Below, in pieces: positions 55,885-64,000 of a stretch of DNA of 64,000 bases. Source of the DNA: Neoarius graeffei (Eukaryota; Chordata; Actinopteri; Siluriformes; Ariidae); NCBI RefSeq assembly GCF_027579695.1, contig NC_083582.1, positions 5,734,378 to 5,798,377 of the forward strand, read 5' to 3'. Position 1 is the first letter of the stretch, and each line of letters opens with the position of its first letter. Position numbers and translations under genes: made by a program. The notes beneath the pieces were generated by a model that did not search any database, was not told the DNA's origin, and was given only the letters and a program-made list of their open reading frames with translations.

Positions 55885-57060
55885 TTTTTCTTATATGAGC
55901 AAAAGTATGTGCACCCATGACCGTCACACCCATATGTGGTTCTTCTCCGAAGTGTTTCCACAAATTTTGGAAGTGTTACAATTTCTCTTCACCAGAGCCA
56001 AGTGGTTCAAACCTGATCCAGCACGACAATGTTCCTCTGCACAAAGCACAGGGGCTCCATAAAGGCATGGATAGAACCCTGACTGAACACCTTGAGGATG
56101 AACTGGAAGCCCAACATCAGAGCCTGATCTCACTAATGCTCTTGTAGCTGAATGAACACAAATTCTCACAGCCACGCCCCAAAATCGAGTGGAAAGACTT
56201 CGCCAGAAGAGAAGAGTGAAGCTTGTTATTAATTTGTGTTAGGAGCATTGGCGCGAATTGTTACTCTCACTCAGGATCTTTAGTACTTTCTTCTTCTTCT
56301 AATGTTTTTAGGATGCTATTTCTCCCTCAGTTTTCAATCAATCATCACCAAATTTCATATGAAGAATACCTCTGGGCTGAATCACATTGCTATGACTTTT
56401 GGTGCTGATCTGGAGTACTGATCCGGAATGATCCATGAAAAACGGGATTTTTTCCTCACTGTCATTCTCTATCTCTTACCGTTCTGGATCTATAGGGTAC
56501 GGTGACCAGACGTCCCGGTTTGTAAGAGCCAGCACAAATTACTGTGACTTTAGTCACAGCCTCTATCTAGTTATTATTATTATTATTTTGGCGGCACGGT
56601 GGTGTAGTGGTTAGCGCTGTCGCCTCACAGCAAGAAGGTCCGGGTTCGAGCCCCGTGGCCGGCGAGGGCCTTTCTGTGCGGAGTTTGCATGTTCTCCCCG
56701 TGTCCGCGTGGGTTTCCTCCGGGTGCTCCGGTTTCCCCCACAGTCCAAAGACATGCAGGTTAGGTTAACTGGTGACTCTAAATTGAGCGTAGGTGTGAAT
56801 GTGAGTGTGAATGGTTGTCTGTGTCTATGTGTCAGCCCTGTGATGACCTGGCGACTTGTCCAGGGTGTACCCCGCCTTTCGCCCGTAGTCAGCTGGGATA
56901 GGATCCAGCTTGTCTGCGACCCTGTAGAACAGGATAAAGCAGCTACAGATAATGAGATGAGATGAGTATTATTATTATTACAACAGCAAACAGAGGGGAA
57001 GAAATCTGGAATGGGATGTTTACAAGGACAGCAAGGATCGCAACAAGCTATACGTCCTCC
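55885..57060 (+). mobile_element. Tc1-like relic (family 5), split by later insertion
   Basis: 55885-56230 has ATGAGCAAAAGTATGTGCAC, then a transposase remnant in which the second catalytic region (CAGCACGACAATG, QHDN) and the later GAACACCTTGAGGATGAACT (EHL.DEL) can be read on + with stops and frame changes. The matching end (ACAACAGCAAACAGAGGGGA, AAATCTGGAATGGGATG) is at about 56968-57030. The intervening 56230-56967 is an unrelated segment of about 350 bp plus SINE copy 9. The true ends are not clear. Confidence 0.7.
56591..56966 (+). mobile_element. SINE S1 copy 9, full length
   Basis: From GCGGCACGGTGGTGTAGTGG to the ATGAG tail. Flanked on both sides by TATTATTATTATT, so it probably landed in a TTA microsatellite; the exact duplication is ambiguous. 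Confidence 0.94.
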
Positions 57061-57402
57061 ACACATGTTCAAGTTCATAATTTTTCTTTGCCGATGAGAT
57101 TTTCATGTCAGGTGCCAAGAATTCTGCTCCCTGAATGTTTAATAGCTACACTTCATCAGTGTTGTATAATAACGAAGTAAAAATACTTCACTACTGTACT
57201 TAAGTACATTTTGGGAGATTTTGTACTTTACTTGAGTTTTCAAATTTTTGAGAACTTTCACTTTTACTTCACTATATTTTTTAACTTAATTGCATACTTT
57301 TACTCTGATACATTTTCAAAGAGCCATTTAGTTACTCGTTTCAAAAAAAGAAAGGAAAAAAAGAACGTGTTTTAACCCCACTGACTCCAACGAAGTCAGG
57401 AC

Positions 57403-57534
57403 GTGTTCTCTTACGTTGATGTGAAGGATCCGTCCTATCGAATGAAGTGCCTCTTATGCCTTCCAAAAAACGTGGAAATTCTATCTTGTAGAAACTCCCC
57501 GTCCAATCTAAAGAAACACATCGCGGTTTTCTCA
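57403..57534 (+). pseudogene. hAT transposase fragment (BED zinc finger)
   Basis: A + strand frame reads YRMKCLLCLPKNVEILSCRN and then SPSNLKKHIA. The paired cysteines followed by SNLKKH are the pattern of the BED-type finger at the N-terminus of hAT transposases. The second His region is lost after HIA and no RNaseH-like catalytic domain is present, so this is a non-functional remnant. Confidence 0.75.
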
Positions 57535-58078
57535 GGTTTTTCAGTTTTCTCCAAATTACTTTTTTCTTTTGATTATTATGACAGCAATTGGTCGTGTATG
57601 CACCGCCATAGTTTATAAACTGCAATAACAGTAGCAGCTTTTTTTATGTTTTTTTTTTCTTAATGGTGTGATGTATGCCTAATTTTCAGTACTTTCTCTT
57701 AGTTTAAAAAACAAAGGAAAAAAATTAGAAAAAAGTGTCAAAACTGTGGTCTCCATCTTCAGATGCCAGATAGGCAGCTTCATTTTCCTCCCAATTAATT
57801 TTCTTCTTGTTTATAATGGTTGTGTGTGCACCTCTATTTTCAGCAGTGTAATTGCTTGTCATGAACCATTGGTGACAAATTACCTTCAGTTTACCAAAAT
57901 ATTAAAAATATTACAAATTCAGATCGCCTTTGCTTGTTTACTTTTATGTGTACTTTTAATTACATTACTTGAGTGCATTTATTTTTGCATTACTTGTCAT
58001 ACTTAAGTGCAAGAAATGTCAGATAATTTAAGACTTTAACTCAAGTAACATTTCAGTCAGTGACTTTGACTTTTACCA

Positions 58079-58454
58079 GGTGTCACGGTGGTGTAGTGGT
58101 TAGCGCTGTCGCCTCACAGCAAGAAGGTCCGGGTTCGAGCCCCGTGGCCGGCGAGGGCCTTTCTGTGTGGAGTTTGCATGTTCTCCCCGTGTCCGCGTGG
58201 GTTTCCTCCGGGTGCTCCGGTTTCCCCCACAGTCCAAAGACATGCAGGTTAGGTTAACTGGTGACTCTAAATTGACCGAAGGTGTGAATGTGAGTGTGAA
58301 TGGTTGTCTGTGTCTATGTGTCAGCCCTGTGATGACCTGGCGACTTGTCCAGGGTGTACCCCGCCTTTCGCCCGTAGTCAGCTGGGATAGGATCCAGCTT
58401 GCCTGCGACCCTGTAGAACAGGATAAAGCGGCTAGAGATAATGAGATGAGATGA
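58079..58454 (+). mobile_element. SINE S1 copy 10, nested in the hAT element
   Basis: Head begins GGTGTCACGGTGGTGTAGTG. Exact 17-bp target duplication GACTTTGACTTTTACCA at 58062-58078 and 58455-58471. Confidence 0.97.
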
Positions 58455-58730
58455 GACTTTGACTTTTACCAAAGTCATTTTTTGGAAGGGTACCAATACT
58501 TTTACTTGAGTGTGATTTCCCAGTACTTTATACAACACTGCACTTCATACCCCAATAAGCATAAATTTCCCATGATTCTTGACTAAATGTGCTGCACTGA
58601 GTGGAAAAGTGATTGTAGTTTTACCTTAAATGAGTTTTAAAGGTAAAACGTGATGCAATGCCTCGAAGGTCGCACCGCCACCGCAGTGATGAGCACTGGG
58701 ACGGTTTAGTCCCGATTCTTCTGACAGTGT

Positions 58731-59062
58731 ACCGACTAGTGGCCTAGTGGTAGCGTGTCCGCCTCTCGATCGGGAGATCGTGAGTTCTATTCACGGTCGG
58801 GTCATACCAAAGACCATCATACCTACTACCATCTGGCAAGGCACGCTGCAATACAGATGTGCATGGGGAGTTAAACTCTCGTGGTTACCAGAGGACTAGC
58901 CCCCCACTGTAACCCTAGCTATGTAATAGGCGAGAGGCCGAGGGCTACGGAAACGGAGATCGCCACCATCAGAGTTGGGCCTGGTTAGTACTTGAGTGGG
59001 AGACTGACCAGGAATACCAGGTACTGTAAGGCGTGGGAAGGACTTTGACTTTTTTTTTTTTA
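58731..59062 (+). mobile_element. SINE S3, long form: tRNA-like head plus 5S rRNA-derived 3' part
   Basis: Head AGTGGCCTAGTGGTAGCG (A-box-like), a stem-like CTCTCGATCGGGAGA in the anticodon-arm position and GTGAGTTCTATTCACG (B-box-like). The middle matches the short copy at 19199-19443. From about 58974 to 59032 it reads GTTGGGCCTGGTTAGTACTT, GTGGGAGACTGACCAGGAAT and ACCAGGTACTGTAAGGC, which corresponds closely to the 3' half of vertebrate 5S rRNA. Ends in a T-rich tail. Exact 13-bp duplication CTTCTGACAGTGT at 58718-58730 and 59063-59075. Confidence 0.92.
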
Positions 59063-59075
59063 CTTCTGACAGTGT

Positions 59076-59485
59076 GCATCTCTAACACTGGTGCGCCCAC
59101 CACTGGGAGCCAGGACTTGTTTCTCCTCTCGTTTTAGCTCATAAACCCACACACGTCTCTCATATTACCTTTAATCTGTCTCCACCCAAACCCACGTACG
59201 GTACAGCGTTTCCTCTGATTAGACTCCAGCCTCAGCTGCGGACATTGGGAACTCACCTTGCCTTAAAATAAACATTCAGCTGCTTTTTTTATACTATAAG
59301 CTGTTTTTCACCTAAACACACACTTCATACTGTAATTCCAACTCACAGCAGACATGTATTTTGATGAATGCTGTATTTAGTTTTTCTTTTTTATCAAATA
59401 ACATGTTTTTTTTGTTTTTTTTCCCCCAAGTAGAAAGCATTTCATTTTAGGATAAATACAACCATATTTATCAAGTCTCCAAGTT

Positions 59486-59561
<76 letters not shown>

Positions 59562-59914
59562 TCGTTTTAAGATTTACAACATGTCCCAATACAGCAGCTT
59601 CTTTATTCCCCCCTTTTTTTTAATAGCTACAAACACAACCTCTCGCTTTGCCTGGACGTAACTTCAGAGACCGCTCATTCTGGAAAATTCCTAAACACCA
59701 CCTGGAGCATCGAAATAATCAGTTTGCATTGACTGAAATCACATCATTAAAGTGAAACGTCTACATTTCTTTTTAAAAAGAAGAACGCATCGGGGTGTAG
59801 TTTTACTTTTGTCCATGTTTGGGACTTTTTCTGCTATTAACAGTGGACTAGGGGATTTGGGATTTGGGACGATGCACTGAAGGACACTCATGCTTATACT
59901 TCAGAAATAAAACA
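59076..59914. other. No gene recognised; (TTTC)n at 59467-59562
   Basis: Long tetranucleotide microsatellite of about 95 bp. Otherwise intron sequence without named features. Confidence 0.6.
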
Positions 59915-60100
59915 CTGTTGTGCTGTTATAGGAAAATAATCAACAGCGGGACGTGGTCTGATGAAATGGACTCACTGTTACCATTTTTCCTATAAGAGCT
60001 CCTAAAAAGTGTTTTTTTTAATGTGATAATGAACAAGACACTGTATTTTTATCCATTAATAGTTGCATAAAGTCTGCGAGACAAGGTATTTCCTGTTCTT
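59915..60100 (+). repeat. Dispersed repeat R2, partial copy 5
   Basis: Shares GTGCTGTTATAGGAAAATAA, TCAACAGCGGG and GACAAGGTATTTCCTGTTCT, in order, with copies 2 and 3. Confidence 0.6.
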
Positions 60101-60105
60101 ATTTA

Positions 60106-60772
60106 CACTCAGTGGCCACTTTAATAGGAACTTGTTGTTGATTCTAAGATCCCTGTTCTTGGGGATCTTAGAAGAACACATTGGGACTGGAACCCAATGT
60201 GTTCTTCTATTTTTCTGTTGCATGCTGAGATGCCATGGTGGTGTAGTGGTTAGCGCTGTCGCCTCACAGCAAGAAGGTCCGGGTTCGAGCCCCGTGGCCG
60301 GCGAGGGCCTTTCTGTGTGGAGTTTGCATGTTCTCCCCGTGTCCGCGTGGGTTTCCTCCGGGTGCTCCGGTTTCCCCCACAGTCCAAAGACATGCAGGTT
60401 AGGTTAACTGGTGACTCTAAATTGAGCGTAGGTGTGAATGTGAGTGTGAATGGTTGTCTGTGTCTATGTGTCAGCCCTGTGATGGCCTGGCGACTTGTCC
60501 AGGGTGAACCCCGCCTTTCGCCCGTAGTCAGCTGGGATAGGCTCCAGCTCGCCTGCAACCCTGTAGAACAGGATGAAGCAGCTACAGATAATGAGATGAG
60601 ATGCTGAGATGCTTATCTGCTCACCAACAAAAAAGCCCAAACCACCTTGAATCTGTCCATTTCCCTCTGACCCTCTCTTATCAACAAGGCGTTTGTTTCC
60701 ACCCACAGAACTGTCGCTCACTCACTCAGTGTTTTTTGTTTTCCGCTCGAACCAACACCCATACCACAGTGA

Positions 60773-60816
<44 letters not shown>

Positions 60817-60912
60817 AAAAGAAAGAAAGAAAGTCACACTTCACTATGAGATCACAATTTTTCCCATTCTGATGTTTGAACATTATGAACAATAATTGAA
60901 GCTCTTGATTTG
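60106..60912 (-). mobile_element. Tc1-like relic (family 4), second copy, right-truncated
   Basis: Left end CACTCAGTGGCCACTTTAAT preceded by TA. The body matches 43661-44950 without H4, and keeps GGTGGAAACAAACGCCTTGT (minus) of the transposase remnant. It stops near 60912, 40 bp before afap1 exon 3. Its GAAA stretch (60768-60833) is expanded compared with three units in the sister copy. It holds SINE copy 11. Confidence 0.85.
60234..60600 (+). mobile_element. SINE S1 copy 11, slightly 5'-truncated
   Basis: Begins CATGGTGGTGTAGTGG, missing the first few head bases. Exact 12-bp duplication ATGCTGAGATGC at 60222-60233 and 60601-60612. The sister relic near 44450 shows the uninterrupted target. 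Confidence 0.96.
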
Positions 60913-60951
60913 ATGATCGGTTCTGACATGTTCTCACTGTCCGGGTTTCAG

Positions 60952-61034
60952 AGTCGTCCTGTAAAGCCGAGGTCCACAGCTCACTTCCTGCCCCACCTCA
61001 GATGCCCCTCCCTGAGATCCCACATCCATGGCTG
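60952..61034 (+). CDS. afap1: afap1 exon 3 (Src-SH3 binding proline motif)
   Basis: Acceptor GGGTTTCAG ends at 60951. AG completes the split Glu codon from exon 2, then 27 codons read SSCKAEVHSSLPAPPQMPLP EIPHPWL, ending exactly at a codon boundary before a donor (CTG then GTAAGA at 61035). The PAPPQMPLPEIP stretch is the conserved proline motif of AFAP1 that binds the SH3 domain of Src and is absent from the L1 paralogue as I recall it. The exon is shorter before the motif than I remember for mammals, so a small neighbouring exon or lineage change is possible. The next exon is not found before 64000. Confidence 0.9.
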
Positions 61035-61327
61035 GTAAGATGATCCAACATGATCACTGTGAGAGCCGTGTGTCTCAGACTGGTTGCGATTATTATATGT
61101 ATTTTTGTTTTAACCTTCTCTTGTAATGAATCTAAACTTCAACTCACAGCTCCGCCCACCTCGTCCGCTGATTGGCTAAGTGCTGAAACAGGGCTGGGTG
61201 TACACTGATATGGTTAATCGCATTGCAAATTGATTAATGCATAACATTTTTACAATTTCAGCACATCCTGTAATGTCTTATTCCTCTCATACCGTACCAC
61301 AGCAATTTACAGTATTGATGATTACAG

Positions 61328-61911
61328 TCAGTGCGTTTACATGCACATAGAGAAAATCAAATTTCTGCCGTAGCTCGACTGAAATCGAAGTTCTAAATGC
61401 CATGGAAACACCTTAGCTTGGCTGAAATTGAACCGAACTGGATTTCTCGTATTCGAGCTATGCGACCTAGATTATGCGATTGTAGCCGAGCTACTTAGTG
61501 CATGTAAACCCTATCGAGCTTCGTAGTCGAGCTACTTACTTCAGCACTGCCCCTTCCGGAAGTGACGAGTGACGAGACCACAAACGGGAAACACAACAGC
61601 ATCGGTCGGCATGACAACAGTAGTAGTAGCGAGCAGCAGAAGAGGTCAGGAGGAACAAGGAGAACGAGCGAACATGGAACTGATAACTTTGTTTATACTC
61701 TTGAATAGCTCTTCTTCATGACGACAACCGGAAGTATACCAACACGATGGGGCGTGTAGCGCCACCTGTGGCTCGGGTGCACAATGTACCTCACACAATA
61801 GCTCGATTTCCTTGTGTGCATGTAGGATTGGATTTCTCTGGCACCCCTGCTGGGACCCTTAGCTCGATTACCGACAGTAGCTCGATTTGGATGTGCATGT
61901 AAACGCACTGA
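61328..61911. mobile_element. Non-autonomous DNA element with 21-bp inverted ends, 584 bp
   Basis: Ends TCAGTGCGTTTACATGCACA and, inverted, the same, with only the next base uncertain. Internal repeats of TAGCTCGATT/GAGCTAC are frequent. A very short frame MELITLFILLNSSSS at 61674 may be an N-terminal remnant. I could not find a clear target duplication, so the superfamily is open (Harbinger-like or hAT-like). Confidence 0.8.
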
Positions 61912-62778
61912 GTGTTTCAGCTTCTGCTGTCCAAGTCCCTGTGAATGAGCTGCTGTTCTCGAAAATTAATCAGAATCCAGAATTCAGCAGCGCTGTGGTG
62001 TGAACGCTCTCATACACTTTATGACTTTGTAATAGCTCTGACTGATTAACTGATGATACTAACTGTCATCAAATCGGTTCATCTGTCACTCGGGCATAGA
62101 AAACAGACACATACTTAACACAGGCAGAAAGCCGGAGAACAACACAGCACTCAGAAGTGCATGATATGACTGGCAAGACTTTGCAAAGAGGAATGAAGAC
62201 AGCAGAATATAAATATCTGAACAATTTCGTTCCTCAGGGATCAGTAAAGTACTGTATCTGTTAGGCATGTAACGATTCACCCAGTTCACAATTCGACTCG
62301 ATTCACGATATATTTTAATAAAAATTATATGAAGAAAATTTTATTACCCCAAAAATGCCAGAGTGGAATGGTCAGGGCCTTCTAGGGGTTCAGAGAAGTC
62401 CAAACATATCAGCATTTCAAATGTTATATTTAATTTCTTTCATTCTTTCATGATTTCATTATAATTATTCTCTTCTAATTCTAATTTGGCCTCATTTTCT
62501 ATCAAACTTGCTTCAAAGGGTTACTGTCCTGAAAACATTAAAATCGAGTTCTCCAATGAGATTGTTTTGTTTGTTGTCTCGAGGCTGAGAAGAGTTTAGA
62601 GCTGCTCACTCATTGGTTAGGACTTCATTGCCGGGACAGAAAGCCATGGCAGTGTATGTTTATGTAGGACGTGACTGATGAATTAACCAATCAGATTTTG
62701 ATTTATAGTAAGAGGGACCAAAAATGTATCGCCCTCGGCGTTCTCGAAGGCCAACACGAGCTTAACCGCAAGTTGGTG
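61912..62778. other. afap1 intron 3 sequence; no gene recognised
   Basis: 61925-62010 has a weak R2-like stretch (GAATGAGCTGCTGTTCTCG). The phrase GGCATGTAACGATTCACCC at 62266 relates to 8888. No exon seen. Confidence 0.5.
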
Positions 62779-63141
62779 CTGTCAGTACAGCAGTGACGTC
62801 ACCATCCAGCTGGTGTAGCGTTCATCAGTAGTGTTAGCGAATGCTAATAAAGAGGTCAAGCCAGTGCTATGGAGAACTACAGGCTAACATTGGAGAAACT
62901 CAGATTTCTGTCTCCAGACTCTTCTTCCACAGCGTTTTTCATTCAGACTTAAGAATTAATTTCCCTGTGTAATTTACTGAGTTACTTTTAAAATCAATGT
63001 AGACAGCTACACACAACGGCACGACCTGGCAGCCTGATGCTAATCCCTTCCAAAATCCTTTACCCTGTTACTTTTTTTGGTGTCTAGTTAAGTTTTGGCT
63101 GAACTCAAGTCCCAGCTCTAATAGTAACGGTTCATCACTGA
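62779..63141 (-). repeat. Dispersed repeat R1, partial copy C, inverted
   Basis: The reverse complement matches 34925-35320 of copy B across most of its length (for example TAACTCAGTAAATTACACAG and TTAGCATTCGCTAACACTAC). Confidence 0.85.
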
Positions 63142-63698
63142 AAAATGCAACATTTATTTTCTTATTCTTTATTGACTTAAATATTCCTTTTATTAAATAA
63201 AAAAAAATTCCCCACATTTGTAAAGGTTGGAATAAAATATAACAGCCTATTAAAATATTAAAATATCCCTTTTATTAAAAATGAAAAAAGTTAAAAACAA
63301 ATATTCCTTTACTTAATAAATTGTTATGAACATTTGTACTTCCTCCATTTGCTTCTCTTTTCTTTATCTTTCAGCACTCTGGAGAGAGAAAGAGAGAGAG
63401 AGCTCTGATTTCTTAATAGATCTATTTATACACAGTCACAGAGCAGCTCTTTCACATTTTACATCTGTTTTGCAGCATTCGAGCTGTGTTACTTCCGCCT
63501 ATGATGAAGTCACATGTATTCCCACTATTGTAGGTTATTATCGTAGACCTCTGCTGTTTAAACAACACAATTACAGCTCGGAAAACAAAGAGAATATGCA
63601 GCCTGATAATAATCACAATTCATTTTTTTATTAAATCAATTTGAATTGTCATACATTTGTATTGTGATTTTTCATCACATGGTATATTGTTACAAGCC

Positions 63699-63766
<68 letters not shown>

Positions 63767-64000
63767 CTGCCGACACATTCAGAAAAGAAACCAATGATGA
63801 TAAAGAGGCGGACACAAACAAAGACACATGATCATAACATGAACACAAGCACATGGAAAATGAGAAAAGAAGCGAGCAGTGATCACCGTGATGAGAAGTG
63901 TGACTCGCATGGGAAATTCATGAATTTCTGGTCAGGAAGTGATGCTCATTTTGAAACTCAGTGAGAAAACTTGCTTTTTGGTAAAGTGATGAATTTTATA
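63142..64000. repeat. AT-rich intron sequence with (CTAT)n at 63702-63765
   Basis: GA run at 63381-63401 and a CTAT microsatellite of about 64 bp. No exon was found before the window ends. Confidence 0.7.

Larger units (their letters stand above)
57157..58540 (+). mobile_element. hAT-type element with BED-finger remnant, 1384 bp
   Basis: Ends CAGTGTTGTATAATAACG and, inverted, CAGTGTTGTATAAAGTAC, with exact 8-bp duplication CACTTCAT at 57149-57156 and 58541-58548. Inside, both arms carry ACTTAAGTA/ACTTGAGT motifs. SINE copy 10 is nested at 58079-58454. Confidence 0.94.

Noticed and set aside
58741-58815. Possible tRNA genes at the heads of SINE S1 and S3 copies
   Set aside because: A- and B-box-like motifs are present, but the cloverleaf is not complete and each head continues into a SINE body with target duplications.
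58974-59032. A 5S rRNA gene
   Set aside because: Only the 3' half is present, and it sits inside a SINE bounded by a 13-bp duplication.
61035-64000. Further afap1 exons
   Set aside because: I looked for the tyrosine-rich and PH-domain coding segments expected next and saw none with splice signals; they probably lie beyond the window.

Overview
The window is vertebrate nuclear DNA, almost certainly from a teleost fish. The support is the density of CA/GT microsatellites, Tc1/mariner elements with long inverted repeats, tRNA-derived SINEs, hAT and Harbinger-like DNA elements, several fragmentary LINEs, and one recognisable spliced host gene. The SINE and foldback repeats look like types I associate with catfishes (the main SINE may be the one called Mermaid), but that is recollection and not something the sequence proves.

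Host gene. The only protein-coding gene I can support is the 5' part of afap1 (actin filament associated protein 1) on the + strand. Exon 2 (55487-55615) carries the conserved start [16 protein letters not shown]. Exon 3 (60952-61034) carries the Src-SH3 binding motif PAPPQMPLPEIP. A candidate first coding exon (30672-30705) has a consensus donor and joins in frame to exon 2. Intron 1 would be about 25 kb and intron 2 about 5.3 kb. Later exons lie beyond the right edge. Everything from 1 to about 30.4 kb is upstream of the gene, or in an undetected neighbour.

Layout. 0.2-2.3 kb: dispersed repeat R1 split by a dead Tc1. 2.4-9.8 kb: a dispersed repeat, minisatellites, long CA/GT runs and a pyrimidine tract grown from a SINE tail. 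10.9-12.5 kb: an apparently intact Tc1-like element. 12.9-13.6 kb: a 68-bp minisatellite. 14.7-16.6 kb: LINE-A with a SINE in it. 16.8-19.9 kb: a Harbinger-like element, a LINE 3' end and three SINEs of two families. 20.6-22.4 kb: a Harbinger-like element inside a 34-bp minisatellite. 24.1-27.8 kb: LINE-B broken by two SINEs and a second near-intact Tc1. 28.5-29 kb: a CCAT repeat. 30.4-30.7 kb: candidate afap1 exon 1. 32.6-33.1 kb: a 40-bp minisatellite. 34.3-36.3 kb: R1 without the Tc1, then a Harbinger-like element. 37.1-41.4 kb: a 46-bp satellite with a 694-bp higher-order repeat, interrupted by a 5'-inverted LINE. 42.6-52.2 kb: a tandem repeat, a Tc1 relic carrying a Harbinger-like element, palindromes, a TTAA element, and a hAT element holding a 91-bp hAT MITE. 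52.5-54.4 kb: three SINEs. 55.5-61.0 kb: afap1 exons 2 and 3 with hAT, Tc1 and SINE insertions between them. 61.3-63.8 kb: another inverted-repeat element, a third R1 copy and a CTAT microsatellite.

There is no operon-like gene system, CRISPR array or new enzyme pathway here. What is informative is the nesting of mobile elements. Many insertions keep exact target-site duplications, and some uninterrupted target copies are in the same window, so insertion order and element class can be read directly. The most unusual items are a SINE joining a tRNA-like head to a 5S rRNA-derived 3' part, a tail shared between the main SINE and a LINE in the window, and a LINE inversion precisely bounded by a target duplication.
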